From assembly GCA_029204225.1 (NCBI GenBank), contig CM055103.1, positions 49,647,756-49,711,755 on the forward strand: a DNA stretch of 64,000 bases. The letters run 5' to 3'. Each line of letters begins with the position of its first letter. Within the stretch, counting starts at the first letter, position 1. Shown here in pieces: positions 46,345-58,307 of this stretch. Source of the DNA: Diphasiastrum complanatum (lineage: Eukaryota > Streptophyta > Lycopodiopsida > Lycopodiales > Lycopodiaceae). The translations under genes and the position numbers were made by a program. Below the pieces are notes generated by a model that worked only from the letters and a program-made list of their open reading frames with translations, was not told where the DNA came from and made no database searches.

Positions 46345-47162
46345 TTATCCCGCAATCAATTGATAAGGTTGAGTCTTATGAATCAATTGTCTCTTTTGTA
46401 CTTTTGTCAAGCAGTCATTAGGTTGACCTAGCATTAGATACTCAGGTACTACTTCAACATAGAATAATGCAGCATCTGGTAATTCATCATCCACTTCAAT
46501 ATTAATTGGTGCAGATTTGATTCTTGAAATATGGTCGGCGAGATAATGTTGTTTTTCATTTCGAACCACGACTCGAAAGTCAAATTCGGTCAATAACAGT
46601 AACCATCTTGTAATACGCCCTATATTACACGTCTTGTTTACCAAGTAAACTAACGGCTGGTGATCCGTATAAAATGCAAAGTGCGTTTCCATAAGATAAT
46701 GTCGAAATTTCTTTACAGAGAAAATCATTGCTAATGCTTCACGTTTTGTTGTCGAATAGTTTTTCTCTAAATCCTAAGCTGTCGACTTGCAAATCGTATG
46801 GGATAGTCTTTCTTGTATTCACGTGGCTGTGTCAATACTAATCCAATAGCATATTTTGAGGCATCAATGTGAACATGAAATTCAATCGTCCAATCTGGCG
46901 AACGTAGTATTGGTGTCGAAGCTAATGTTTTTTTCAATTTTTCAAAGGCTTCGAACGCCTCAACCGTCCAAATAGGAACAACGGTCAGTTTGTATATGGG
47001 TCTTACCAGATCAACAAAGAAGATAATAAAAATTTGATAATAACTCACATGACCTATAAAGACATAAACTCCACGAATTGTCCCTGGCGGTGGTAATTCC
47101 ACAATGACTTTGATTTTTGAATAATCCGTTGCAATGCCATGCCTTGATATCACATGTCCCAA
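46345..47162 (-). pseudogene. gypsy RT thumb and RNase H (family B)
   Basis: The frame 46767-47162 has GHVISRHGI, TIRGVYVFIGHVSYYQIF (RT thumb), then HVHIDASKYAIGLVLTQ with the first RNase H Asp. After a stop region the frame 46345-46728 continues with FYTDHQPLVYLVNKTC, RITRWLLLL and YLADHISRI. The Glu segment of RNase H lies in the stop-bearing gap. Together they bridge RT and integrase. Confidence 0.8.
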
Positions 47163-47203
47163 AACAACTCCGTGAGAAACCCAAATTTGATATTTTTCTA
47201 TAT

Positions 47204-47860
47204 TTAAGAAAATTTGGTACTTACGACAACGTTCAAATAAAGTTCCAACCGATCCAGGTGGTTTGTATCTGTGTTATGGACTCCAAGGTCATCCAAGTAA
47301 ATTTCAAGAAATTTTTGTAGATAATCTTTGAAAGCAAACTGCATCCCTCTTTGGAATGAACTACGTGCATTACAGAGTCCAAAAGATATTACTTTATAAG
47401 CATAGGTCCCCCATTCTATTGCAAAAATTGTTTTGTGGTAATCTGTAGGTGCAATCTTGACCTGGTTGTAACCACTAAATCCATCCAGAAAACTATAAGC
47501 TTCTGCTCCAGCAAGGCGATCCAAAATGCTTTTAGTAAAAGGTAATGAAAAGTCCTTTCGCATCACTTTGTTCAAAGCTTTGAGATTCACACAAATTCTC
47601 AATTTCTCATTCTTCTTAGGAACAATGACAATTGGTGAAACCCATTCCATGTGCTTGATCTCATAAATGAAATCAGCTTCAAGCAATCTCTGTAACTCTT
47701 TCTTTATCAAATCCGTAACATTAGAATTCCAGTGATAGAAATTTGTGACCTTGGGAACTGCATCATCTATTAAGAGTATGGTATGCTCAATAACTGATAT
47801 CGGAATCCCTTTGAGATCTTTATAAGTCCAAGCAAAGCAACCTTGATACTTAATAAGCAA
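47204..47860 (-). pseudogene. gypsy reverse transcriptase (family B, minus-strand copy)
   Basis: The 218-residue frame holds CFAWTYKDLKGIPISVIEHT, LLEADFIYEI, EWVSPIVIVPKKNEKLRICV, AYSFLDGFSGYNQVKIAP (first catalytic Asp), VISFGLCNARSSFQRGMQFA and IYLDDLGVHN (YXDD). It is intact through the palm and leaves the RT pattern after LDRLE, where a frameshift leads to the thumb frame. Confidence 0.9.
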
Positions 47861-47956
47861 TTTCCGTAGCGCTTGAAACTGTTCAGGAGTAAGTTGTGCT
47901 CCAACTTGTACAATCTATTCTGGTTCTCCTAGTTCTGAAGATTCATAGGCTGCGTC

Positions 47957-48631
47957 CTAGCTGGGTGGGCCATCATAAACATCTTTCGATTTTGGCACTT
48001 GTTCTTTAGGTTCACGATGTGCTTTTGGTAACATGATAACCACATCATCTAGTGTATATCGTTTGAAATGCTCTGGCATATCATGTTGGACTTCATCTGA
48101 TTGTTCTTTGTCAAAAGGATTAGTCTTGGATCTTCGCTTAGATTTCTTAGCAGGAATCAATCGTGGAGGCGATGACTTCCTGGACAGTGATGTCTTGCAA
48201 AAATTCTGACTTGAAGAATCATCCTTGACTTTTTCTTTTTCTTTATCCAATAAGGGTGGCACGTTCTTCGAATCAATCTTTTGAGGTGGACTTTCCCATT
48301 TCAGGACCATATTATAATTTTTCTTAGCTTGTTTCTTCTTCATTGATCATGTGATCTTGTCTTCCTTCAATGTAACTGCTTTTGGCGATTTTATTGTTGG
48401 TTCATCAGGAATATCACGTATTTCAAATCTGGTAGGATCCATGTGATTTAGAACCTGTTCATCAGTAACTTCTGCATTGTCATCATAAGTCAAGGCGTGA
48501 CTCACATGAATAAGTTCATCTTCAATGGGATCTCGTATGGGTTCCATTGATATCCAAGCTACATTCAGCACATTCAAAGGAAAAGTGATCGGTGTATCCA
48601 AAGTTCGATCCAATAATGAAGTCACACTCAA
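47957..48631 (-). pseudogene. PR-RT linker (family B)
   Basis: Two frames (48347-48631, 47957-48343). The first includes EVTDEQVLNHMDPTRFEIRD, which parallels EMTDEHVLLYLDAQRYPPK in the linker of the large gypsy element (13000 region). The second is Lys/Ser-rich and ends in FKRYTLDDVVIMLPKA, again parallel to that element. This links the two families as relatives. Confidence 0.7.
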
Positions 48632-48639
48632 GTCGGACT

Positions 48640-49000
48640 GATTATCTTATTGACACATATAGTATGTTGTACGATTAATTGTTGCAAGAGCTTGATTCCA
48701 GTTGACCGTACCAGTTTGAGAGTCATAATGAACTCCCCAAGTTTTTACTGGTCGGTCACAGGTATGATTCGTTGTTGATGAATCATCATCATCTTTTTGG
48801 GCTACTGGTTTGATAGTCCAGGTGATCGGATCGACTTTGACTGCACGTTCATGATTTTCAAAGGTGATTTTTCTTGTACCCCAGTTATGAATTATTTGCG
48901 CAACTCATAACCATGGGCTTCCCAGTAAGACTCGGTAGACATTTGGTGCGTCAAGTAAGTCCATTACTACAAAAGTAATGACAAAATTACTCCAACAATG
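48640..49000 (-). pseudogene. Protease C-terminal half, truncated
   Basis: The minus strand reads NFVITFVVMDLLDAPNVYRV, then LLGSPWL and a stop. This is the core and closing motif of a retropepsin; the catalytic loop is missing because the element ends here. Downstream it continues in broken form as RKITFENHERAVKV, as in the large gypsy element. Confidence 0.7.
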
Positions 49001-49004
49001 ATAG

Positions 49005-49026
49005 GCTAGCACATCGGCATGCTAGC
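49005..49026. repeat. Palindrome, copy C of a recurring motif
   Basis: GCTAGCA and TGCTAGC flank CATCGGCA. It lies exactly at the truncation point of the gypsy pol to its left. Confidence 0.75.
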
Positions 49027-50770
49027 TTTATAGCTTCATGAACATTTTTCCACAAAACAAATAAACCTCTCATCGGGCTACATCCAAACATCCTTGTCTA
49101 TACTGCATAAAAATGACAAAAGATGTTAGCAGAAGTACAGATATCACAAGAGAAAATGTCAATCCAAGTTGGAAACCTATTTTGTCAATTCCATTAAAAA
49201 TTGTAGATACTTGAACTCATGCAGAGGTTAGAATCATAGCAAACTTTGTTTATCTTCAAATATTATCTGCTTGGAATACCAAGCCAACATCATTTTTAAA
49301 ATAAACTATGTCAATATTAGAAGATGTTCTATCTAAAGCAGGGCTCTACAAAGGACATGTAAAAAAAGAATGATGAAAAGCTTTTAGGAAAAGTTAGGCA
49401 ATATAACTAATAAGTCAAATATAAGAGAAGCAAAAGCACATTGATCTTTATTAAACCATACAAGTAAGGCTTCTAGAATTTAGCACTCAGTTTTGGAAGG
49501 ATATCATTGCTACTATTTAGGATTTTGATATTAGAGACACAACTAGATTACAAAAAGTTGAGATGTGGAAAAAGCTGGATAGTATGATCAAAATATCACG
49601 AAAAGATATATTCACATATACTTATAAGCAAATCCTACAAAATTCTTGTGTGGATTTTGTTGATGTAGTATCAAAAGCATGGTGGCCAAATCACATCACA
49701 CATTACATGCCCAATAGTTGTAAATTAAGTTGTCTTTTCATTACATTAATTATTTCAAATACTACAATTTTTTATGCTATATCTTATTTTGTTATGTTTT
49801 TTATACTACATTATATTTTGAACATCATATCTTGAGAGTCATATGACATTCTTTGCAAATACATTTGGAGTTTGAGTATATGGTCATAAAAAAGAATGGA
49901 GAAATTACACTAGTAGGCACATGCAACATTCCATCTAAACACATAACATGGAGAAATTTAATAATTAAAAACCTATGTTTTACAATTGTTTCAATGATTC
50001 TATAGGAGAATTCAAATCCGATAAAGAACCAAGCCTTCAACCTAAAAGAAGTTCAAAAAACCAAGCAAGTTCATACAACAAGAGAGAAGACAAAAATATA
50101 CACTCAAAACCTTCTAATATCTTTGAGTGTACAAAATAAAATTTGATGATACAAAAAATTTATTCTTCTTCATTAGAATTTTCACCCTCTCCAGTTGTTG
50201 TCTTATCGTGCAGGAACTCTCTAAAAAAATGGATCTAGTATATGAACATTGTCTTTCTATCACTTAACTCTATGTAGGTAGCATATTTAATGAGTAATGA
50301 GCTCTTCTTGAAGGAGCATTCTCTTGTCCGTAGCCTAAAATGTTAAGTATATAAGATCTTTTAACAAAAATGATTTTATTTACTCTAATAAAATAATTTT
50401 CTCCTAAGCATTGAGATAGTGCCTTAACAACCATCATCAATGTTTCTCCAAGGGAACTAAACTTCGAGTGAGCAATGTAGATCTCATTACTTTTAAAATG
50501 TTTAAATAGTGATCGAGTCCACTGTCCCTATATAGTGATGTGAGTGTTGTGAAAGTTGGTAAAAGTAGACTAGTTATTTTACTTGCTAGATGCCATCATG
50601 GGGTTGGATTTATGTCCACCATCACCTTGTACATATTTTTATGTTGATTTTGAAAAGTCAAAAGGCTTCCAAATCGAGTGCTAGTGAGATGGTAACACTT
50701 GTCACAAAATGTAAGGATTGGTATTTTGCTAATATGCATCCAAATCCCACATCTCAATGTCTTATTTGGC
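49027..50770. other. AT-rich interval without a recognised gene
   Basis: A plus-strand frame at 49563-49835 is hydrophobic at its end and matches nothing known. No RNA gene or repeat family recognised. Confidence 0.45.
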
Positions 50771-50915
50771 CCAATCATATTAAGAGGTGTAGATTATGAG
50801 GCCAATCACATCAAGAGGTGTAAATTATGTGGCCCAATCATATTGTGAAGTGCAAATCTAGAGGTCCAATCCTGATGAGAGGTGCAAATCTAGAGGTCTA
50901 ATTATGATGTAGAGG
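50771..50915. repeat. 32-bp tandem repeat, about 4.5 copies
   Basis: Units start at 50771, 50802, 50834, 50866 and 50898 with CCAATCA or variants, followed by an AGAGGTGYAAATTATG-like part. Confidence 0.85.
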
Positions 50916-51361
50916 GGCATACATGGGGTCAAATCACTACTATATGGAAGTGAAATCTCTATGTACATACATCTTTTTGAGAGTAAAGCATTTTTTTGGA
51001 CTTGTTCACTTGTGCATTCTCTCTCTATTCGAAAGCTAGCTATTTTCTCTCTCTACCTGAGAGCTACGTGCTTTGCTTGTGTTATGTCCATGTCTTGTAA
51101 AGGGAATCGGAATAACTGCTGACGTGGATAGCCGGTCACTCCAATTGTATGTGGTTACTAGTTATGCTACGTCATTCCGGATGTGGTCGTATCAAGTAAT
51201 TAATAATCATATGAGGTTTGTGAAATTAGAAAATTATTACATGGAAAAACGTGTTTTTGGGCAAAAAGTACAAAACTACTATGGTTACTCTTTTGATCTA
51301 TTTCAAAATATTTCACATTTTATATGCTTTTAATTATTTGTATGAGAGAGAGAGAGAGAAA
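50916..51361. other. Spacer ending in a short GA run
   Basis: No gene. The GA run (51345-51361) is the insertion site of the solo LTR that follows. Confidence 0.5.
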
Positions 51362-52052
51362 TGTGAAAAGTACAGTACTAAGGACCATAAATGGATCTTT
51401 GAATGATCCACAAGGTGATTGTATGCTTGTTAAACAATCTATCAGAAACTAGTCATCAGAAAACAAGATCTAGTTTAGCAGCTTGATAGGAAACAAGTAG
51501 AGACAATCAAAACATTGATCAAATAGTCTAATCCAACTCCACACGTGTGGAAATAAGGCTGTAGTACGGCCTGTAGACAGTGTTTACAAAGTGCCAAAGC
51601 TGGGTTTCATTGGAAAAATAGAGTAATCACCATACAATGAGAGGAAACTCGAGTTTCTCCTTGAGGCTCCAAAAAGTTTCTATCTTCTCACTATGGAGAA
51701 TGGAAATACATAGTAAAACACACTTCCTTTGCAAAGTTAGGTGAAAATCTAGCATGTAATAAGGAAGTAGACTCCACTTTCTTGCCCTAATGTGAAAACC
51801 CTAGTCTAGATCCAAGAGTCATGCTTGGTAGGTGCATGGTAGGTACAAATCTCATCATAAATCATGGTCTAGATCCTACAAAGTAGGAATCACTACCAAA
51901 TAGACACAACCACTCCTCTTGACTCGTGGTAACCTACTTTAGGTGTGTATGTACAAGTGGCACTTTGGCCATTCAAGTAACCAACAAACAATATTGACAA
52001 AATGTACAATATTCTACATGGCTAGATTTGCCAATGTAGGCAATTTTTCACA
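51362..52052 (-). repeat. Solo LTR of family A with target duplication
   Basis: It starts TGTGAAAAGTAC, ends TTTTTCACA and matches the family A LTRs at 63, 1768 and 2747. The flanks are AGAAA on both sides (51357-51361 and 52053-52057), a 5-bp target duplication. With no interior, it is the product of recombination between two LTRs of one inserted element. The strand is taken from its likeness to the oriented copies. Confidence 0.9.
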
Positions 52053-52641
52053 AGAAAGAGAGACGGGGGGTGCATGAAAAAGAAAAATGTGTATAATTTT
52101 AATTGTTTGTAAATGAGAGAAAAATGAAATAAAACAAATATTGTAATTTTGTGTATGTGTGTGTGTGTGTGTGTGTGTGCATGTGCGCGCGTGTGTGATA
52201 GAGCTTGGAATGACCGATTGAGTTTTGGACTGAGCAAGTCAGCCGTGAGAGCTCCTTACTTCCCAACTATGTTTAACCCTAAAAATTTCAAAGCATGTAT
52301 ATTAAATGTTAGAGAGAGAGAGAGAGAGAGAGAGATTACTAGGAAGGGTATAGCCATTACTTATAATTGAATGCAAATATGAAAGAGTTGAAAAATAATT
52401 AATATTTCAAATCCTAGGAAGGGGTTGAGACTGTAAATTTTCCTTTGATAAGAAAAACCTATACGTTGTAGGGAGAGAATATGACAATCATAAGATTCGA
52501 CTATTTTAATTAACACATTGTTGGAGGGTTTGCGGATCCCAAGGCAACCCTAACCCTAGTTAATAAGTGAGATTGATTTGGCACCCTGCGTGTGTAAGTC
52601 CAACCCAATGATCACATAGAGATTTGATTAATTAGAAAGTC
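52053..52641. other. Spacer with GT and GA runs
   Basis: No gene. It contains an imperfect GT run (52151-52197) and a GA run (52311-52335). Confidence 0.6.
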
Positions 52642-53264
52642 AATAAAAGGGCTTTAGGCCTTTTTGCGAGACTTTTAATGTCGCAGGGCCTAAATGTCAA
52701 GTTAGTGAATAAAGCTGGGTTTCCCTCCAATTTGGATGGTTCTCACACTTTTTTAAATTTGAATAATTAGGGAGGCAGAAATGGACCAATATGATTCAGA
52801 GGCCAGGGTCCTCCTCTCTACTATAAGAAGGGACCAACTCGAGTTCCAACACATGTTCATTCTTCATTTCAATAAAGCAGATTGGTTCTCTTGTGAAATG
52901 GATTTATGAATGTCCTTGATCTCTATCACTTTTCCTCCATCTCTCATGCTTTCTTTGGATTTATCAATTGTTGGATCTGATTGTTATTGGGATTGCATGT
53001 TTTTATACTTTTTATGAGGGAGAAAGGGAGAGAGAGAGAAAGAGTAAGCTATCTTGTTGTGGATCTAGTGTTAGTGGATGTAGTGTTAATGCTTAGGATT
53101 AATGGATGTTAGAGTTAGATGTAAATTTTCCATTCATGCTGAAATCTGAACTATACTATTGCTCTCATGGGAACGAATTTATGTGTGACAACTAACTTCA
53201 TCTCTTTGATGCTAGATTGATTAGATTTTGGATTGAGGTTAGGCAAGGAAAGAAACCCACTACA
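52642..53264 (+). repeat. 5' LTR of the family B element
   Basis: It ends CCCACTACA just before the primer site. It contains CTATAAGAAGGG (52821-52832), a likely TATA box, and TCAATAAAG (near 52869), a likely polyadenylation signal in R. Confidence 0.75.
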
Positions 53265-53268
53265 ATTT

Positions 53269-53287
53269 TGGTGCCAATGTCGGGGAG
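53269..53287 (+). other. Primer binding site, tRNA-Asp-like
   Basis: TGGTGCCAATGTCGGGGAG is a drifted form of TGGCGCCGTTGCCGGGGAG, placed four bases after the 5' LTR. Confidence 0.7.
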
Positions 53288-53834
53288 TTCTTTCAGTTTG
53301 CAGCATGGTTGTTGGATGGTTAGCTTGCATTAGACATCTTGTTGTTGCATAAATAATGTTAGATCTGCATTTAGCGTTAGTTTGGGAGTGATTTTGCTTG
53401 ATTTGAGTGGATTTGCTTGTTTGAAATCTAATTTGATTGTGAAACAGGGAAAGCTATTCAGATCACCAATCTTAAGATCCATTTGGATCTGAGATATTAG
53501 GAAAAACAACAAAAATCGGTCAAATCTATCAGATTTTGGTCAAAAGGAGGCAAAAATCATCATCAGAGCTGATAACTTTTTGCCCTTTTTCAGGAAACTT
53601 TCGCCGAGTTGCAAACACCTTTGATTTTGATCACAAAACCTTCAATTTGAAGGGCGAACAATCCTTCCCAACAGATTTCCAGAAACATTAGAAAAACTGT
53701 CTAAGAATCACCAAAAAATCACTAAAATCCTAAAAATACAAAAAAAGAACCTTCGTCCGATTCACTGTGCATAGGTGTGATTCAGATCTACCTACTGCCA
53801 GGTCAACAAAGAATAATATCAGAAATAGAAGGTT
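53288..53834 (+). other. Remnant leader of the family B element
   Basis: No gag or protease motif can be read. The normal gag-protease part, more than 2 kb in relatives, has been lost between here and the RT. Confidence 0.5.
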
Positions 53835-54583
53835 CTTATTAAGTATCAAGATTGCTTTGCATGGACTTATCAAGATCTGAAGGGTATTCCGATGTCAGTT
53901 ATTGAAGATACCATACCTTTAGTACCTGATGCAGTTCCAAAGGTTACAAAGTTCTATCGTTGTAATCCTAATGTTGCGGATCTGATAAAGAAAGAACTTC
54001 AGAGATTGCTTGACGCTGATTTCATTTATGAGATCGAGCATACCGAATGGATCTCACCGATTGTCATTGTTCCTAAGAAGAATGGGAAATTGAGAATTTG
54101 TATGAATCTCAAGGCTTTGAACAAAGTGACGCGGACGGATCGATTTCCGTTACCTTTTACTGAAAGCATTTTGGATCGCCTTGCTGGAGCGAAAGGTTAT
54201 AGTTTCCTAGATGGATTTGTGGTTACAACCAGGTTAAGATTGCACCTGCAGATCGCCACAAAATTGCTTTTGCAACAGAATGGGGCACCTATGCTTACAA
54301 AGTAATGTCGTTTGGACTTTGTAATGCACCAAGTTCGTTCCAAAGAAAAGAGTAATGCAATTTGCTTTTAAAGATTATCTACAGAAATTCCTTGAAATTT
54401 ACTTGGATGACTTGGGAGTCCATAGTACAGATACAGACCACTTGGATCGATTGGAGAAAGTATTTGATATCGAGACATGGCATTGCTATAGAATATTCTA
54501 ATATCAAGGTTATTGTGGAATTGTCACTGCCAACAACAATTCGTGGAGTTTATGTGTTTATGGGTCATGTTAACTACTATTGA
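53835..54583 (+). pseudogene. gypsy reverse transcriptase (family B, plus-strand copy)
   Basis: An open stretch from CFAWTYQDLKGIPMSV (before the first Met at 53892) through LLDADFIYEIEHTEWISPIV, VPKKNGKLRICMNLKALN and YSFLDGF. A frameshift at about 54222 cuts inside the first catalytic motif. Beyond it, in other frames, SFGLCNAPSSFQR and IYLDDLGVHS (YXDD) can still be read, then RHGIAIEYSNIKVIVELSLP and RGVYVFMGHVNYY of the thumb. At least three shifts make it inactive. Confidence 0.85.
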
Positions 54584-55110
54584 ATTTTTATTATCTTCTT
54601 TGCGGATTTAGCAAGACCTATATACAAACTAACTATTGTTCTTATTTGGACAGTAGAGGCATTAGAAGCCTTTGAAAAATTAAAAAGAGCATTGACTTCA
54701 GCACCAATACTGCATTCTCCAGATTGGACGGTTGAATTTCATGTTCACACGGATGCCTCGAAATACGGCATTGGATAAGTTTTGACGCAGTCAGGTGATT
54801 ATAAGAAAGACTATCTTATATGATTTGCAAGTAGACAGCTTACAGATCCGGAGAAGAACTAATCAACAACATAACGTGAAGCGTTAGCGATGAATTTTTC
54901 TGTTCGAAAATTTCGTCATTATCTCATGGAAACACACTTTGCATTTTATACGGATCACCAACCGTTACTTTACTTGGTAAACAAGACGTGCAATACTGGA
55001 CGTATTGCAAGATGGTTACTATTATTGACTAAATTTGACTTTTGAATTGTGGTTCAAAAGGGGAAGCAACATTATCTAGCTGATCACGTTTCGTGAATTG
55101 AATCCGCACC
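54584..55110 (+). pseudogene. gypsy RNase H (family B, plus-strand copy)
   Basis: Stop-rich frame with HVHTDASKYGIG, stop, VLTQSGDYKKDYL, then STT, stop, REALAM (the stop replaces the codon of the catalytic Glu), FYTDHQPLLYLVNKTC and YLADHVS. All parts of the domain are recognisable, but it carries several stops. Confidence 0.75.
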
Positions 55111-55123
55111 AGTTAATACTGAA

Positions 55124-56446
55124 GTGGATGATGAATTACCAGATGCTGCATTGTTCTATGTAGAAGCAGTATCTGAGTGGACAGCGAATATTGTTGAGTA
55201 TCTGATGCTAGTACAACCGAATGACTCTTTGACAAAAGTACAGAAGAGACAATTGATTCATAGGACTCAACTTTATCAATTGATTGCAGGACAATTATAT
55301 CATCGTGGATCAGACAATATTCTACGTAGATGTGTTTTACCACATGAAATTTCATATTTAATCATGATTTCACATGATGGCATGGGCGGGGGACATTTCT
55401 CTACAAATATTACTGTTCGAAAATTTTTGCAATCAGGATGTTCGTGGCCTACGCTCCATAAAGATACAGAAACTTATATTCAGACATGTGATGTTTGCCA
55501 ACGAGCACGACGACCTACTAGACAAAACTATGAACCCTTGCATTGGGTTTTATCGCAAGCACCGTTTGAAAAATGGGGACTGGATTATGTTGGTCCTATT
55601 CATCCTGCTGCACAACGATCTCAGGCTTGATACATTATCATAGCAACTGATTATATGACCAAGTGGGTTAAAGCCAAAGCTGTCAAAATTGCTGATGCGA
55701 AATCTACGGCCAAGTTTCTCTACGAAAATATTATTATCAGATTTGGATGTCCAATCGAGATTGTCAATGACCGGGGTATACACTTTGTTAATCAAACAAT
55801 AAAGTGTTTACTAGAAAAAAATTTTGTTATACACAGATTTAGCACTCCTTACTATCCTAGAGGGAATGGCCATGCTAAATCTTCCAATAAGATTCTCTGT
55901 CCTATTATGACAAAGACAGTTGAAGCGAGTCGGTCTGATTGGGAACATAAATTGCATGCAGCGTTATGGGCATTCGGAACCGCTTACAAAAATAGTACAA
56001 ATCAAACACCCTTTCAACTGGTTTATGGTCAAGATGTTGTCATGTCGATTGAATTTTTAATTCCATCTTTATGCATAGCGGCAACAGAACAGTTAAATGA
56101 CGATAAGTTTTTACAACTCCGTCATGAAGCGTTGCACAAATTATGTGAAACACGATTGATGGCAGTTCATGCGTTAGTAGCAAAGAAAGCCCGCCGAAAG
56201 GCATGGCACGATCATCGATTGCACAAAAAGGATCTGAAAGTAGGAGATCTTGCACTGATGTACAAAACCAAGCTGATCAAGGGAAAATTGAAGTTAACCG
56301 GTGAAGGCCCGTATAAAGTAAAGGAAACCCTGAACTATGGCGTAGTAATTCTTAAACACTTGGACGGAAAACGATTTGATACTCTGGTGAACGACAACCG
56401 ATTACGCAAGTTTTGGCAGCCTGCTCCGCCAGTTCAACAAGCATGA
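55124..56446 (+). pseudogene. gypsy integrase (family B, plus-strand copy)
   Basis: Two long frames separated by one TGA near 55630. The first (55124-55630) has the zinc module (HDGMGGGHF, CDVCQRARRP) and the first catalytic Asp in WGLDYVGPIHP. The second (55655-56446) has TDYMTKWVKA (beginning upstream of its Met), the second Asp in PIEIVNDRGIHFVNQ, and STPYYPRGNGHAKSSNKIL, where the catalytic Glu is Lys. It ends with a complete GPY/F-like module (AWHDHRLHKKDLKVGDLALM). The minus-strand relative keeps Glu at this site. Confidence 0.85.
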
Positions 56447-56474
56447 TCTAATTGTTTTTCATTTTTATTTGTTT

Positions 56475-57095
56475 AATAAAAGGACTTTAGGCCTTTTTGT
56501 GGGACTTTTAATGTCGCAGGGCCTAAATGTCAAGTTACTAAATAAAGTTGGGTTTTCCTCCAATTTGGATGGTTCTCACTCTTTCTTAAATCTGAATAAT
56601 TAGGGAGACAAAAATGGACCAATAGGATTCAGAGGCCATGGTCCTCCTCTCTACTATAAGAAGGGACCAACTCGAGTTCCTACACATATTCATTTTTTAT
56701 TTCATTACAATAGATTGGTTCTCTTGTGAAATGGATTTATGAATGTCCTTGCTCTCCATCACTTTTCCTCCATCTCTCATGCTTTCTTTGGATTTATCAA
56801 TTGTTGGATCTGATTGTTATTGGGATTGCATGTTTTTATACTTTTTATGAGGGAGAAAGGGAGAGAGAGAAAGAGTAAGCTATCTTGTTGTGGATCTAGT
56901 GTTAGTGGATGTAGTGTTAATGCTTAGGGTTAATGGATGTTAGAGTTAGATGTGAATCTTCCATTCATGCTGAAATCTAAACTATACTATCGCTCTCATG
57001 GGAACGAATCTATGCATGACAACTAACTTCATCTCTTTAATGCTAGATTGATTAGATCTTGGATTGAGGTTAGGCAAGGAAAGAAACCCACTACA
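56475..57095 (+). repeat. 3' LTR of the family B element
   Basis: Direct repeat of 52642-53264 with scattered substitutions, including the TATA-like CTATAAGAAGGG. It begins about 30 bases after the integrase stop; no clear purine tract precedes it. Confidence 0.75.
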
Positions 57096-58218
57096 CACAT
57101 TTGACTCTAAAGATTTTTGCATTTTTTATTTTTTATAAGAATAAAAATTAACTAATTAAATATGAGTGCTAATAATTATAAGTAGCATGTGAAATGTTTC
57201 GAAACATGTCAAAATCTTTAAAAAGAATAACAATTAAGCAATTTTTTAAATTTTGTCGAGAAAACATGTTTTTTTTTAAATTCACAAAAATTTAATGGAA
57301 AAATTGTAATTTGACCTAAAAAACAATATACCATGTTATGAAATTGTTGATTTTTTTTTAATATTATAAAATAACTCAAATCAAAGGTGAGCATTATGTG
57401 AAAAAAATATCTAGTTCTTCCATAGTCTAATATAGCACTTTAAAAAAACTCGTAAAATACATTCCATGCTGATTGTGAGAAATTCACAATAAATAAACAA
57501 ATAATGCATAACACTGATGATATTGAATTTTTTATAATTGGCAAATTTCAAGAACTTTTCAATGTTTTAAATCAAACAAAGAATTTTAACAATTTATAAC
57601 AAGTACATTTTTATTTCTATTTTTTGAGAAAACTAGAAGATATTTATGTCTTTTGCTATTATTGGTTTTTGATACTGAGCAATATCAAACATGAATAAGC
57701 AAACTAAACTCAATCGTGACATTTAATTTCACCATTTTAAAAAAAAATCCTTATTTACTAAATAAATATACAAGTATTTGTTACAACATAGCTCACCACG
57801 TCCAAAGCCTGAAGCGTCTTCTTAGTTGCATGTGGACTCTTTAGCATCTTGAAATAACATGAGTGAGGGTGCAAGCAGGGTCCCACTCTCATCCAACGAT
57901 GGAAAAGGTTCCATGACAATAATGGCATTTATCATGCATGCTTTACTATTGAATGAGGGTGAAACCATGCCTACACCCTCAATCAAAATTGGGTGTACGT
58001 TGATCAAGAACTTCTAGTATCCAATGACATAATGCATCAACAATAGTGGCAAGCATTGCTATGTTATGTAGAAGAGTATACGCCAACTTCCAACCCATGT
58101 TTCAATTTTATGGAGGTATACATTAACCCTTAACTCGTCTTATCAAAGTTTAATTGTCATTTCACCACATAATAGCGAAGGGAGGACTAGATTTCTTCCT
58201 TTTTAACGTCAACAATCG

Positions 58219-58221
<3 letters not shown>
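57096..58221. other. AT-rich interval without a gene
   Basis: Rich in A and T runs; a GC-richer patch at 57780-58010 has no recognised coding content. Confidence 0.5.
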
Positions 58222-58301
<80 letters not shown>

Positions 58302-58307
58302 GGGGGG
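58222..58307. repeat. Compound microsatellite (TG)n(GA)n(G)n
   Basis: About 19 TG units run straight into about 16 GA units and then a run of 17 or so G. There is no interrupting base. Confidence 0.95.

Larger units (their letters stand above)
45204..49000 (-). mobile_element. gypsy pol region, truncated (family B, minus strand)
   Basis: Protease end, linker, RT, RNase H and integrase lie in order on the minus strand. The protease is cut at about 49000, five bases from a palindrome, so the front of the protease, gag and the 5' LTR are missing. It is the same family as the plus-strand element at 52642-57095; the RT and IN frames of the two are closely similar along their length. Confidence 0.8.
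52642..57095 (+). mobile_element. gypsy element with LTRs, gag deleted (family B, plus strand)
   Basis: Direct repeats of about 620 bp (52642-53264 and 56475-57095) flank a primer site and a pol region with RT, RNase H and integrase. Gag and protease are missing between primer site and RT. The left edges of both LTRs are taken where similarity begins (AATAAAAGG); no TG start or target duplication could be fixed there. Confidence 0.8.

Noticed and set aside
52642-57095. Target-site duplication around the family B element
   Set aside because: No matching 5-bp flanks were found at the edges used, and the left LTR edges are uncertain.
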